A DNA stretch of 64,000 bases, taken from contig CM022944.1 of the NCBI GenBank assembly GCA_012931725.1, positions 70,412,737-70,476,736 of the forward strand. Reading direction: 5' to 3'. The notes beneath the pieces are model-generated. The model saw only the letters and a program-made list of their open reading frames with translations. It made no database searches and was not told the origin of the DNA. Below are positions 23,393-34,221 of the stretch, piece by piece; the first letter of the stretch is position 1, and each line of letters begins with the position of its first letter. The translations under genes and the position numbers were made by a program. The stretch is from Litsea cubeba (taxonomy: Eukaryota > Streptophyta > Magnoliopsida > Laurales > Lauraceae).

Positions 23393-24889
23393 ATGTTAGC
23401 AAACATGTCAGTGTCAGAGCCTTCGTTCATTCAGAAGATCAAAGAGAATCAGTTACAAGACCCAGAGTTGGCTAAGATTTCTGAGCACTTAGCAGATCGT
23501 CCGGATTTTCGTGTTGTAGATGGAGTTTTGTATTACCGAGACCGTCTGTGTGTGCCTAACTTGGAGGACTTGAGGAATGATATCATGTCTGAGGCTCACA
23601 ATACTAAGTATTCCATACATCCGGGCAGTACGAAAATGTACCAGAATTTGAAGGGCAGATTTTGGTGGAATAACATGAAGAGAGAGATAGCAGCTTTCGT
23701 CTCTCGTTGCATGACATGTCAGTTGATCAAGGCAGAACACCGGAAGCCTCCAGGGTTACTACGACCATTAGAGATTCCGGAATGGAAATGGGAGCACATT
23801 ACCATGGACTTCATATCGGGTTTACCGAAGACTAGTAAGGGCAATGATGCTATTTGTGTCATAGTGGACCGTCTCACCAAGTCAGCTCATTTCCTACCGA
23901 TGAAGACTGGAAAGAAGATGCATATGTTACCTTTGGCACAGTTGTTTGTCACAGAAATTGTCAGTCGTCATGGACAGCCAGTTTCCATCACATCCGATAG
24001 AGACAGCAGATTTGTCTCAAGATTTTGGAAGACATTGCATGAATCTATGGGTACGAAGTTACAGTTCAGCACAGCCTATCACCCACAAACCGATGGTCAG
24101 TCAGAAAGGACAATTCAGACACTTGAGGATATGCTTCGAGCTTGTGTGTTAGATTTCAAGACTCAGTGGGATGAAGCCTTACCGTTGTGTGAGTTCGCTT
24201 ACAACAACAGTTTCCACTCGAGTATCGGTATGGCACCTTTTGAGGCTTTGTATGGCAGAAGGTGTAGAACACCTGTTTGTTGGGAAGAAGTTGGTACTCG
24301 CAGTTTCCATGGACCGACCATTGTTAGTGAGACAAGCGACAAGGTCAAGTTGATCCAAGAACGTCTGAAAGTGGCTCAAAGTAGACAAAAGAGTTATGCA
24401 GACTCTCACAGAAGGGATTTACAATTTAAAGAAGGAGATAAGGTTTTCTTGAAAGTGTCACCTACTCGTGGAACTTTGAGGTTTGGACAGAAGGGCAAAT
24501 TGTCTAGGAGATACATTGGACCGTACGACATTGTGAGTAGGATTGGTGATATGGCTTATAGGTTAGCCTTACCACCTGAGCTCTCCGGCGTACACAATGT
24601 GTTTCATGTGTCTATGTTGAAGAAGTACGTTCCCGACAGACTACACATACTCCGTTATGAGCCGTTAGAAATTCGAGAAGATGCGACCTATGTTGAGAAG
24701 CCTAAGCAGATCATTGACACCAAGGAGCAAGAATTGAGAACTTGGACTATTCAGTGGGTCAAGGTACTTTGGGAGAATCATGGACCGGAAGAAGCAACTT
24801 GGGAATTACGGGATCAAGTTCAGAAGAAGTACCCACATCTCCTTCCGGAGGTGAGTTTTAATTTCCATTTGGAGGACCAAATGTCCTAA
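23393..24889 (+). CDS. pol: Tekay integrase and chromodomain, unit 2
   Basis: 498-codon open frame collinear with the last 498 codons of unit 1 pol. The zinc-binding region, DDE core residues and C-terminal chromodomain-like motif are all present. Differences from unit 1 are substitutions only (for example Trp to Cys in DAICVIVDRL), with no indels over 1.5 kb. This contrasts sharply with the sequence just upstream. Confidence 0.9.
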   Translation: MLANMSVSEPSFIQKIKENQLQDPELAKISEHLADRPDFRVVDGVLYYRDRLCVPNLEDLRNDIMSEAHNTKYSIHPGSTKMYQNLKGRFWWNNMKREIAAFVSRCMTCQLIKAEHRKPPGLLRPLEIPEWKWEHITMDFISGLPKTSKGNDAICVIVDRLTKSAHFLPMKTGKKMHMLPLAQLFVTEIVSRHGQPVSITSDRDSRFVSRFWKTLHESMGTKLQFSTAYHPQTDGQSERTIQTLEDMLRACVLDFKTQWDEALPLCEFAYNNSFHSSIGMAPFEALYGRRCRTPVCWEEVGTRSFHGPTIVSETSDKVKLIQERLKVAQSRQKSYADSHRRDLQFKEGDKVFLKVSPTRGTLRFGQKGKLSRRYIGPYDIVSRIGDMAYRLALPPELSGVHNVFHVSMLKKYVPDRLHILRYEPLEIREDATYVEKPKQIIDTKEQELRTWTIQWVKVLWENHGPEEATWELRDQVQKKYPHLLPEVSFNFHLEDQMS

Positions 24890-24900
24890 GGGGTGGAGGA

Positions 24901-27900
24901 TGTAAGACCCCGACCCGAGAGACCTCGTTTAGAGTTGTTTTAGTTGTGTTTTAGTTTAAGTGTGTTTAGTAGTTTTTGGATTAGTTGGGGATTAGAATAG
25001 CTTTTATGATAGCTTTGGGGAATTTGGAGAGCCTTTTTGATTTGTGGGACCCTTTGGGGGTTCTTGTTACGTATTGTGTGAGATTGGGGGTTTACCGACG
25101 ATTTCCAAAAATCGTGTTTTTAACCCCATTGGACTTATCTTGTTAATCCCTACAACTTTCATGTTGACATCGTTTTCATTCAAAGACCTTAAACCCGATT
25201 TTTCACTAATTGAGGGCAAAATGGTCTTTTTACCCAAAAATCTGGACACCGATTTCAATGTCACCAAAATGTGAAAAATATATACTTTTTGGAAACTAGA
25301 AATTTTGCCGATCAACTTTGTCTTCTTCGTCGAATTCATTTGAAGCCCCGAGGACCATGTTTTGAGCTCGAGAAGTCTTTTAAGTTGTGGGCCCCACTCC
25401 CACTTACTATATATAGAAAGCTTCTTCTTCTTTTTCCCATTTCTGGCAAAAACCCTAGAGGAGAAGAGAAACCCCAGCCCTAAGGGTTTTCCCTTACCTT
25501 TTCTTGCCTCTTCATCTTCAATCCCCCACTAAACTAGTGCTAATGGAAAATTAGAGGCTACAATCTTCTTCCTCATCTCAAGGGCTTCATCTTGACACCA
25601 TTTTTGAAGAAAACCGCCCACTCCAAAACTTGCTTTGGACAACACCTTGCTTTTTGAAGAACTTCCTTATAAGTGATCTTCCCAAAAGTTTTATAATCTT
25701 GTTTGTTTAGCCCTAGGGTAGCTCTATTCAATTATTGGAAGATTCCGTTTTGTTTTAATTAGTTTTGATAATCTAGGGTTTTGGATTTGGGGGTTTGTGT
25801 ATAGGTGTTTGATTGTGGGCCTAAGAGGTGATTAGAGCTCAATTGATTTGCATTGGACCCAAGGCCAGTGGATGAAACGATTCTCATGTGTTTTATCATG
25901 TTTTAGGCAAAATCTTGATTTGTTTTCCTTAATAGTTTTAATGGTTTATCATGTTTGATGGTTTAGTCTTGTTGATTTTGATTGATGATTTGATGAGATA
26001 AGGAGGTCAAGGAATAGCACCAATTATTCGTGAAGATGTGTATGGAAGAAGGGGAAAGAAAGGAAATGGATAGGAGTTGGACAAGAGAAGAATTCAACCA
26101 ATAGGTTGGATTCGTTGCAGACCGATCTATCGCCCCAGTCCGATCGATCGGACTGTAAATAACTGAGAGGGTTCTCAGGACCGATCGATCGCCCATCAGG
26201 TCCGATCGATCGGACTGTAAATAACTGGAAGCAAGTCAGGACCGATCGATCGGCCAAGGAGCCCGATCGATCGGACTGAAATGAGATGAACTGTAAATTA
26301 AGAGAGTTGTGGGACTATCTTCCAGATTCATTCCAAGCCCATACTCAAGTCCAATTCAGCTCTATCCCTTATCTTCTTATTTGAAGGCATTGAACCTATA
26401 AGGATGCATTTAAACCCATGAATGAATTGGGTAAATTGTAAAGGGTTGTAGTGGGGAGGTATTATTTGGTGCCCCATTGTTATTTAGGGACTTGTAAGGC
26501 ATTACGTGAAGTCCGGAGGAAGGGGAAACTCATCATGGAGATTCTATGAGATTTTCTAGATTGACCAATGTGTATAAGGACCCGGAATGTCCCTAACTCT
26601 TAAAGAGTACCAAAATTTCATCATAATTGACATACGGGACCCTATTCGCACTGATTCAATTCTAGAAACCCCATTGTTAGCCTGTAAAGGTATGGAAAAA
26701 CTATTTGTATTTGATTTTCAACCAAACTCCTATTTTGGGATTTCAAACCCACATGATATGACTAGACTGTCTTGAGAGTATTGAAAGTGTATTTAGCTTT
26801 TGCTAACCTGTATATGACCGACCAGATACGAATGTGTATTTGTGCCTATGAGCACCCCGTTTCTTTAATATGTACACGATTTGATTTATCGTATTTGACC
26901 TATGAGTCGGCACCACTGAGCTTGGACGACCTAGTTGGTTTGATCCACCGACTTGGGGTTCCTTCCCCTCCTGATAGTCAGCTGCAGTCTGGAATTTGCA
27001 TAGTTTACCCGGTTCGCTACCGTGGTCCTGTATAGTATATATATATATTATAGTATTTTATCGTTGTTCCTCCTCACCTCGTGTGACTGAGGCCAATGAT
27101 CCTGTTTATCGTTGTTCCTCATCACCTCGTGTGACTGAGGCCAATGATCCTGTAGGGTATGTGCTCTCTTCACGTTAGTGAAGGGAGGATCTAGCTTTGT
27201 GTGGTTGCCATCTTGACAGTTTCCGAATCCTTGTTACCTTACATGATTTATTGCATATGTGCCTCTTTTAAAATGATATATCGTCTTTTATGGAGTTCAT
27301 TCTTTACTCACAAGTTTTCTAAACTTTTGCAAAGTATTATCGTTTTATTATTACATATCTTTTCACCCACCTGCCAGACCGTCGTGTCTGATCCATTTAT
27401 TTTGGTACTCAGGTCCCGAGCTTATTGCCATTGAGGAGGAGCCGGAGGAGGCGGTCGGTGAACCGCAACGAGTGATTGAGCGGCAAGCCGATGATGTCAT
27501 GTAGACATTCGGCCTTGCCTTGAGAACGATACACTTTGGGAACTTGATATCTTTGTTTTAGGTTTCATTTGGTTATACGGTCTGTGTTGACCGTTATTTT
27601 GGGGGCATTAATCAACTGATATTTTGTAAATATACTTAACCTTACTTTTGGGGGAAATATGCTTATGATCATTGCTCATTCTGATATCTTATTATGTTAA
27701 TCACAAATCAGTCTCGTTTATGGGATTGGATTGAATAGTACTAATATGGTTTGCTACACGCTTCCGCAATCTTGAGAATATGTTTGATATGGTTACATGT
27801 GAGATGATGTGTAAAGATAATCCTCACCGCGGAACCCTGTGGGAAATCTCGTGCACGGATAAATATTCTTTTAATTCCGTGTGCGTTTTAGCCAAAGAGA

Positions 27901-27997
27901 TGCACGTGGCGCGGCATCACCCCACCACATGTCCCGACTCCCGGACTCGGATCCTCTCCTCCCTTTCCCCCTAGTTTCCCGGTCCGGGGTCGCGACA
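24901..27997 (+). repeat. Tekay LTR 3 (terminal, most diverged)
   Basis: 3097 bp, TGTAAGACC to GCGACA. It has more substitutions and small indels than LTRs 1 and 2 share, especially at 25060-26300 and near its end. It is directly followed by the cut RT frame of a Tat element. Confidence 0.92.
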
Positions 27998-28267
27998 GAA
28001 ACTATCCTTTGGGCAGGCCCTGTTGAGATCGGTGAAGTCCACACACACCCTCCATTTGCCTGTCTTTTTCTTAACCACCACCGTATTGGCCAGCCAAACC
28101 GGATACTGGACCTCCCGGATTGCGCCGGCCTCCAGTAGCTTGCCGACCTCGTCGACCACCGCGTCTGTCTGCTGGATCCCCGTTCTCCGGGCTTTTTGCA
28201 CCACCGGCCTGTGGCTGGGGTCCACATTCAGCCTGTGGCACATGACCTCGGGGTCGACCCCGGGCAT
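27998..28267 (-). pseudogene. pol: Tat reverse transcriptase N-terminus, truncated
   Basis: Reads from MPGVDPEVMCHRL through WLANTVVVKKKTGKWRVCVD to DLNRACPKDSF, the start of RT in Tat elements. The Phe codon at 27998-28000 is the last; the next base is the Tekay LTR end. It is in frame with the upstream gag-protease stretch except for a stop at 28280 (TAG for Trp). The catalytic RT motif is missing. Confidence 0.85.
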
Positions 28268-28279
28268 TTCGCTCTGGGT

Positions 28280-29440
28280 CTAGGCGAAGACATCTACATT
28301 TTGCACTAGGAACCTCGAGAGCTCGGCTTTCTCATCGTCGGGCAGCTGCGTGCCAATCAGGAAAAATCTATCAGTGTCAGCTGGATTGAGCCTGACCTCG
28401 GCTAGGTCTTCAATACTTTTCTTATCGGGATCTCGGCCGATCTCATCCAGCCCCTTCTCAAACTCTGCCAGGTTGACACGCTCCGGCTCCCTCTCTGCTG
28501 GGACGACGGCCAGCAAGCATTGCCTAGCTTGCTGCTGATCTCCCTCCACCGTAACCACTTCCATCGTGCCCTCTTTGCTCTCGAGCACGAACTTTAGCTT
28601 CTGGTGGAGGGAAGAAGGGACTGCTTCCAATTTGTGGAGCCATGTTCTACCCAAGATGGCGTTGTAGGGGGAAGGGGCGTCCACGACCAGGAAGTCGGCC
28701 AACACCGAGGCCCCGCCTACTCGGGTTTCGAGGGTGACTTTGCCCTTGGGATAAACTGGTTTGGCGGATAGCCCAAGCAGGGGTGCACGGACCTCCGTGA
28801 GGTCAGCTTCAGAGAGGTTCATTTTCTTGAAGCAATCGTAATAGAGGACTTCGGAGGAGTTGCCGGAGTCGACGAGGATCCTCTTCACGGTAAAGTCTCC
28901 CAACTTCATTGAGAGGAGCAGGGGATCATTGTGGGGAAGCTGGATTCCCTCAAGGTCTTTGTCTGAAAACGAGATGGCAAGTCGGTTGCGACGCGCTCTT
29001 TTGGATGCCGGTCCGAGCTCGGCTCTCATCACCTCTTTCCCGTGCGAGGCCCGCCTGGCCTCGGCACGGGTTTGCTGGTTGTCTCGAGTTGAGGGCGAGG
29101 GAATCGAGGGCGCCAGGTGGATCACGTTGATGATCTTCTCGGAGTCCTCACTGTCCGGATCCCTGGTCGCGCTCTGATGAACTCGGTTACCGCCGCCGCT
29201 GCTGGCATCTCCTGCCTTCACGAACTCCGCGAGGTGGCCTTCCTTGGTGAGCTTCTCCAAGTGAAATCTTAGAGTCCTGCAGTCTTCGGTCCTGTGCCCG
29301 CTACCCTTGTGGTAGGCGCAGAACTTAGACTGGTCGCGAGCGGAGGGATCGCCCGCCATGGGACGAGGCCACCTAAAGAATGGCTGGGATTTGACTTTAT
29401 TCATAACTTGGTGGATTGGCTCTTTGAAGGTGACGCTCAT
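28280..29440 (-). pseudogene. gag: Tat Gag C-terminus and protease
   Basis: 386 codons. A zinc-binding-like motif (FCAYHKGSGHRTEDC) near the start is followed by a basic linker and the aspartic protease (RILVDSGNSSEVLY, then DFLVVDAPSPYNAILGR). The frame differs from the upstream gag piece by one base near 29440. It ends at a TAG that replaces a Trp codon in the linker before RT. Confidence 0.85.
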
Positions 29441-30860
29441 GGCCTGGTAGGCATCGGGGGGAGGTCTGGCCCTCCTGCCGCCCCCACGCCTGCTTCGGCT
29501 CCTGTCTATGGAATGGCTTTTTAGCCTGCTGCTGAGGTTGGCTGCCCCTCTTCTTGGGTTCCGGGCCCGCGACCTCTCGGTCTTCCTCCTCTAGAGCTCT
29601 GATTTCGTCTTCTTCCCAGGCGATAAAGCGTTTTATCCGGGACATCAAGGCTGGCATGGAGGGAGCGGGATCTCCTGCTAAGTCCTTCCGCAGTTCGTGC
29701 CCGGGTAACAAGGCGTTCTGGAAGGTGAAAGTTGCCACCTCCTCTCTGGTGTCCTCGATTTGGCTGTAAATTGCCCAGAACCGTCGGGCGAATTGGGCGA
29801 GGGTTTCACCTTGTTTCATTTTCAGTGCGAGGAGGTCGGCATCGGTTTTCGGGACGACGCTGTAGGCCTGGAACTTCTTCAAGAAAGAGAGTTGGAGCTC
29901 CTTCCAACTCGAAATAGATTTCTCCGGCAGAGCGCAGAACCACTTTAGAGGGAGGTCGCTCAAACTGGAGGAGAAGATTTTGCAATTGAGATGACCTTCG
30001 TTCCCCCAGATAGACATCTTTTGGGAGAAATGTCGGAGATGCGCGGACGGGTCGGACAGTCCATCATAGGGGACGAACCTCGGGACCGAGAACTTTTTGG
30101 GCAAGGGGGTTCTCTCGATGTCCCGAGTGAAAGGGGAGGCCCCTAGGTCGGTGGGGCCACAGATCTCTTGCTGGTCTCGCATCTCCAGGTTACGCTGGAG
30201 AGCTAGCTTGATGCGCTTGTCGAGCCGCTCCTGTTCATCGTCCTTCTCCGGTGTCGGCGCTCTCGGCTTCCACTTCGCATGGCTTCGACCGGGGTGGCTA
30301 TGAGCTCGCCCGTCACGGCCATGATGGCTACGGGTATTGCTTGAGCCTTCATCGTAGGCGTGGCTACGCTTCTGATCCAGAAAGGCTCTTAGATCCTCTC
30401 GGGACTACTGGACTACCCTGCTCCGGACCGCTCTCTTCTCGCCTCAGGGCTCTGAAGGCTGCCTCTGGGAGGCATTTTGCACTGCCTACAGCTGCTGCTG
30501 GAGCTGGCGGATTACTCGCTCCTGTTCCTGGAGGAGAGCGTTTTGAGCCGCGATGTCTCCTCCAGCATCAGGGGGTTGCACACGGCGTGGCTCCTCCGCT
30601 GCCGGAGCTTTGCCTTTAAGAGGGTGCTCGCGTCGACGCTCTCCCCGTGGGGGAGGCGGGACCCCTCCGTCTGAGCATGAGGTCTCGACTCCCTCTAGGA
30701 AGGGGGATTCGGCGAAGGGTCGCGAAGCCACTCGCTCTTCGCCTGCTGACACGCCACGGTCCGCTCCGGGCCGTCCCTGAGGAGGGACGTCCGTCGACGG
30801 GCCTGGACGCTCGAACAATGCTCGCTGGGACTCTCCACCTTTCTTGGCTTTCGGAGGCAT
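29397..30860 (-). pseudogene. gag: Tat Gag N-terminal region (stops)
   Basis: Start at ATG 30860 (MPPKAKKGGES), similar to the other Tat element's MPPRAKKGGES. A Pro/Arg-rich N-terminus ends at TAG 30488 in a Gln run (RQLQQQL); the same frame reopens at 30182 with the retrotrans_gag domain (KKFSVPRFVPYDGLSDPSAH, LPLKWFCALPE). More stops lie between 30486 and 30182. It is capsid-type Gag, not intact. Confidence 0.82.
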
Positions 30861-30897
30861 GGTTTCTGGGAAGATCAAGAGGATTGGGATAGTGCTT

Positions 30898-30914
30898 TCC
30901 CACAGACGGCGCCA
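30898..30914 (-). other. Primer binding site, Tat type
   Basis: Minus-strand TGGCGCCGTCTGTGGGA, two bases from the LTR end. The same 17-mer sits at 49450-49466 in the complete Tat element. I do not assign the tRNA. Confidence 0.8.
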
Positions 30915-30916
30915 AT

Positions 30917-31822
30917 TGTAGGTGCAGAAAAATAATGACCCACAATAATCTGGGTGCCTTATAGGACTTATCCAAATGTAGAGCTTAAGCTTAACCTGCT
31001 GCCTGGAAACCTGAAAGGCAAAGAGCGAACGGTCAGAGGACCCTGGCCTGGACGGCGCAAGGCTCTCCGATACCTAAGTCAGCGAATGAACTGGAACGAA
31101 GGAAGGAGAGGGAGAAGAGAAACAGGGCAACGGCTCCTTGGGTTCGATTGTGCATACCTGTCATGGAAAGTATTGTCTTTCTTATAGAGGAAGATGCCTA
31201 CGTTGCATGGGGAGGTTAATGATGACGCCTTGACGTGCCTAGGGGCGCCATCATGTCAGCCCACCATTCATTAAATGGTGGTCCGATCAGCCCATAAAGC
31301 AATAAATGCCAGTCAGGTCAGCCCACAATGTATTTAATGCGTGTCGTGTTGGGCCAGATCGTGTTGGACGCCTTCGGCGGCAAGGGTACCATCGGATCCT
31401 TCCTCGGGCCTTGCCTTGATTTGCCTTTATCCGTTGGATGCTGCCCTGTTAGCGATCTGATAAAGATTATGGACGGCTGGATGTCACATCTATCCCCTTG
31501 GTTCGCGCCCCTATTCCTCCACGTGTCTGATGACATGGGGGTCGAAGGGCGCAAGTGGAGAGTCTCTTCCTGTTTCGGCTTCCGTCCCGATGTCTTCGGC
31601 CGAGATGGAGTTTTTAACCGAGGTAGGCACCCGGGCAGCCGAGCTCGGCACTAGCGGCCTGGTCCTTTTTGGCTTCGGCTGAGGCCTTTGTCCCGGTAGC
31701 CATGGTGAGCCTGAGGCTTCATGATTAGCGCGTGGGGGGCATGTGAGGCTTGTGAGAATGCTTAGTCCCATTGGGTAATTGCGATTAATGTAACCCTGGA
31801 GTCGTGGAAATCTCCCCACACA
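30917..31822 (-). repeat. Tat LTR (5' LTR of the truncated element)
   Basis: 906 bp. On the minus strand it begins TGTGTGGGGAGATTTCC and ends CTGCACCTACA, the same ends as the solo LTR at 42067-42950. It is inverted relative to that solo LTR. Confidence 0.85.
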
Positions 31823-31940
31823 GCCATAATAAGAAAAAGTATTCCTAATAATATTTTACCCTATATAGCACCACCTGCCCAACCCCATTGGTATGTGAGT
31901 TTGGATCCCCGGTTTCACCGAAATAGGGGAACACTATTTT
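31823..31940. other. Short flank, nothing recognised
   Basis: 118 bases between the Tat LTR and the hairpin arm. No gene and no target-site duplication found. Confidence 0.5.
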
Positions 31941-32204
31941 GGCCTATCCCCTCTTGCAATTTGTATCAATTGCCATGTCGGCATTACACCGTCTTAATTG
32001 CTTCCTTAAAATGTTCAAAAAGAAAAGAAGAGTGTTTTGTACAAATAAAGAAAAATAGGTGAAATAAATCATTCGATCGTCTTCTGCAACATTATCCTTT
32101 TCCGATCTTCTTCTCTAGCAATGGATCGATGGTGGATAGCGAGTGCGGCATCATGAGGCTGCGCCCCCTTCCTCTTCTCCAACACCGGTGGGGACTTGCA
32201 GCAA
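31941..32204 (+). repeat. Left arm of a hairpin-forming inverted repeat
   Basis: About 264 bases that pair, with mismatches and gaps, with the reverse complement of 41888-41657 joined to 32534-32514. Matching blocks include CCTATCCCCTCT, ATTACACC, GTGTTTTGT, CAAATAAAGAAAAAT, GATCTTCTTCTC, GATGGTGGA and CTTCTCCAACACCGGTG. The insertion of the Copia element split the right arm. Confidence 0.8.
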
Positions 32205-32513
32205 TCCCGGACCTCTGGCTACTGCGTCTGAGACCGCCAAATCTAGCCCCCCTAACTTCCTTCTTTGGCAACAATCTGGATTCCGGTGAGCACCGCAGCG
32301 GCTAAGACCAATAGCATTTCGATTTGCACTTCCGGCGAAGAACTCCGGGTGAAACTGCCAACCCTTTGTTTCTGCAAAACTCTATTCTTCCATATCTACA
32401 GTCTCCGATCAGAGCTTCTGCAGTAAAACGATGGCTTCTCTTGGATCAACAATCAACGATCTGAACAAATCGTTGCTCTGCTATGGTTGAAGAAGGCGCA
32501 CAGAGGGTCCGAA
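32205..32513. other. Loop of the hairpin element, GC-rich
   Basis: About 310 bases between the arms, richer in GC than the surroundings, with fragmentary frames (for example 32274-32092 on the minus strand, running into the arm). It could be captured host sequence as in a Pack-MULE, but I recognise no protein. Confidence 0.45.
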
Positions 32514-32534
32514 CTTGCTGTAAGTCCTCACCGG
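32514..32534 (+). repeat. Loop-side end of the right hairpin arm
   Basis: CTTGCTGTAAGTCCTCACCGG pairs with 32204-32184. Its last five bases, ACCGG, are the target-site duplication of the Copia element; the arm resumes at 41657. Confidence 0.8.
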
Positions 32535-34206
32535 TGTTGGAAATTAGGTGGGCCTCTAGGATAGGTTTCAAAAACTTTTGATCCACTTGATACAGGGATC
32601 AACTATCCAGAATGCTATCAATGTGTCCAAGATGCAAACCCTCTATCTCATCTATCATGATCAGTAATATAATATATCTAGGAGATAGAAAATCAGTAAC
32701 AAACATGCAACAAAGATCTATATCATACAAGGAAATAGATTATACATTTGGAGCTCGGTTGTGCTCTAATGGAGAAGTTGCTACTTTCTTTGATGATGAA
32801 CTCTTTCGCGAATCAAATAGGTTTCTCCAAAAACCCAATGGCCTTCCACGCTATTACCCGAATCAGAATCTCTTTCTCAATAAGATGGGTGGGATCTTCA
32901 AGAGAAGACAACTAGGAACTAGAAGAGAGAGAAGAGAAGTGCAACTCTTGCACAAAGGGGGCTGGGCGTGAATTCCAAGGGTGGACGTCCAAGCCCCCTT
33001 TGGTTCCCTATTTATAGCTTTTGCAAACTACTCTTTACTAATTTAATTAGAAGTCTCACTTCCAAATTAATTAGTAACTTTATTCTCTTTCTTAATTACA
33101 ATAGAAGTCTCACTTCCATTAATAATTAGAAACATACTATTACCACTATTAGAAGTCTCACTTCAAATAGAAATAGTAACTTTCCTTTTAGAGTTCAACT
33201 AGAATTAGTATCCGTCTGATGATTGGGCTAGCCTGGGGACCACTAGGGATTCCTTAGAAAGCTGGCTTCAACTGGGACACGCGACCCCACATCTCATGTG
33301 CAATCCGGGCCCATAGTTAATTGCAAATAATTCCACTATATAAATGCAATTGAACTCCAGTCTTAGGAAATTACATAGAAGACCCTAAACTTCCCTATTA
33401 CCACAAGTAGGCCCCTCCATCAATATCCATGAATCAATTGGACCTGTCTTCCAAACTAGATCCATATCTTATTATCCTTGAGCCCCAATTAATTATAATG
33501 ATCAATGGTACCTTTCCAATTAACTCTTAATCGGAATGGGTGTACACTTACCAATGATTAAATCCATTAATTGGCACAAGGGGATATTAGAGATAGATTC
33601 CATCTTGACCATTGAATGTTCCCACAACTCTACTACCACGTACCCAAATCACCGAGGTGTTGACCTACAGTTGGCCTCACTCATTGGTGATTCAAGTCAA
33701 ATGAATAAATAGAAACTTGAGTTCATTAATGTCTCAGGATTGAGAGCCTATTGCTAGGGAATTATGAGAGCAGACCTTAATATAAAGACAGTGTTTATAA
33801 GGTGCTTCTCATGGTCCTTCAATACATCCAATGTACCAGCACTATGATCCAGAATCTTTCATTCTGATGATCGAGACAAATCACACTATCTCATAGTGAT
33901 CAAAATGCCGCAACCTTGTCAGTATGAGATGTCCAGTCTCATCACTGGTTGTGAAGATATTCAAGTATAAGATTTATTATATATGTCTCTCGTATGTGGA
34001 TCTCATCCATACACATGTATTATATCTAGTATACTTATGGACTCCGGTTCATCTCATGAACCATTATGTCATTCGTATTGGTTATGTGCAAGTATATAAT
34101 TAAACACCATTCATCTCATGAAATGGAAAGCATGAATATATTGATTAATAAAGAAATGAATCAATTTATTATATCATATGCTGGTATTGAGACCATAAAA
34201 CTAACA
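32535..34206 (-). repeat. Copia 3' LTR
   Basis: 1672 bp, same length as the LTR at 39980-41651 with scattered substitutions. It contains repeated GAAGTCTCACTTCC-type blocks at 33049-33160. Confidence 0.95.
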
Positions 34207-34220
34207 ATCTCCCACTTGGG
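34207..34220 (-). other. Copia polypurine tract
   Basis: Minus-strand CCCAAGTGGGAGAT directly before the LTR start. Confidence 0.8.
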
Positions 34221-34221
34221 C

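Larger units (their letters stand above)
8841..27997 (+). mobile_element. Tandem Tekay/Del chromovirus array (LTR-int-LTR-int-LTR)
   Basis: Three LTRs (3043, 3079 and 3097 bp, TGTAAGACC to GCGACA) alternate with two internal regions of exactly 4969 bp each. Each internal region has an iMet primer site, gag-protease, RT, RNase H, integrase with a C-terminal chromodomain-like motif, and a polypurine tract. Long LTRs plus a chromodomain fit the Tekay/Del lineage. LTRs 1 and 2 are very similar, LTR 3 less so. Bases flanking the array (CATGG before, GAAAC after) do not match, so no TSD brackets it. Confidence 0.92.
27998..31822 (-). mobile_element. Tat-lineage Gypsy element, 5' portion only
   Basis: On the minus strand the order is LTR (31822-30917), primer site (30914-30898), gag, protease and the first part of RT. 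It stops at 27998 where Tekay LTR 3 ends. Protein motifs match the complete Tat element at 48683-59554. The rest of pol and the 3' LTR are absent from the other side of the Tekay array (before 8841), so this is not a simple nested insertion. Confidence 0.85.

Noticed and set aside
28350..30780. Many plus-strand frames opposite the truncated Tat gag
   Set aside because: They are shadows of the GC-rich minus-strand gag-protease sequence, without introns or domain matches.
31932..31936. CACTA at the outer edge of the hairpin element, suggesting a CACTA transposon
   Set aside because: The opposite end lacks TAGTG and no 3-bp duplication is visible; probably chance.
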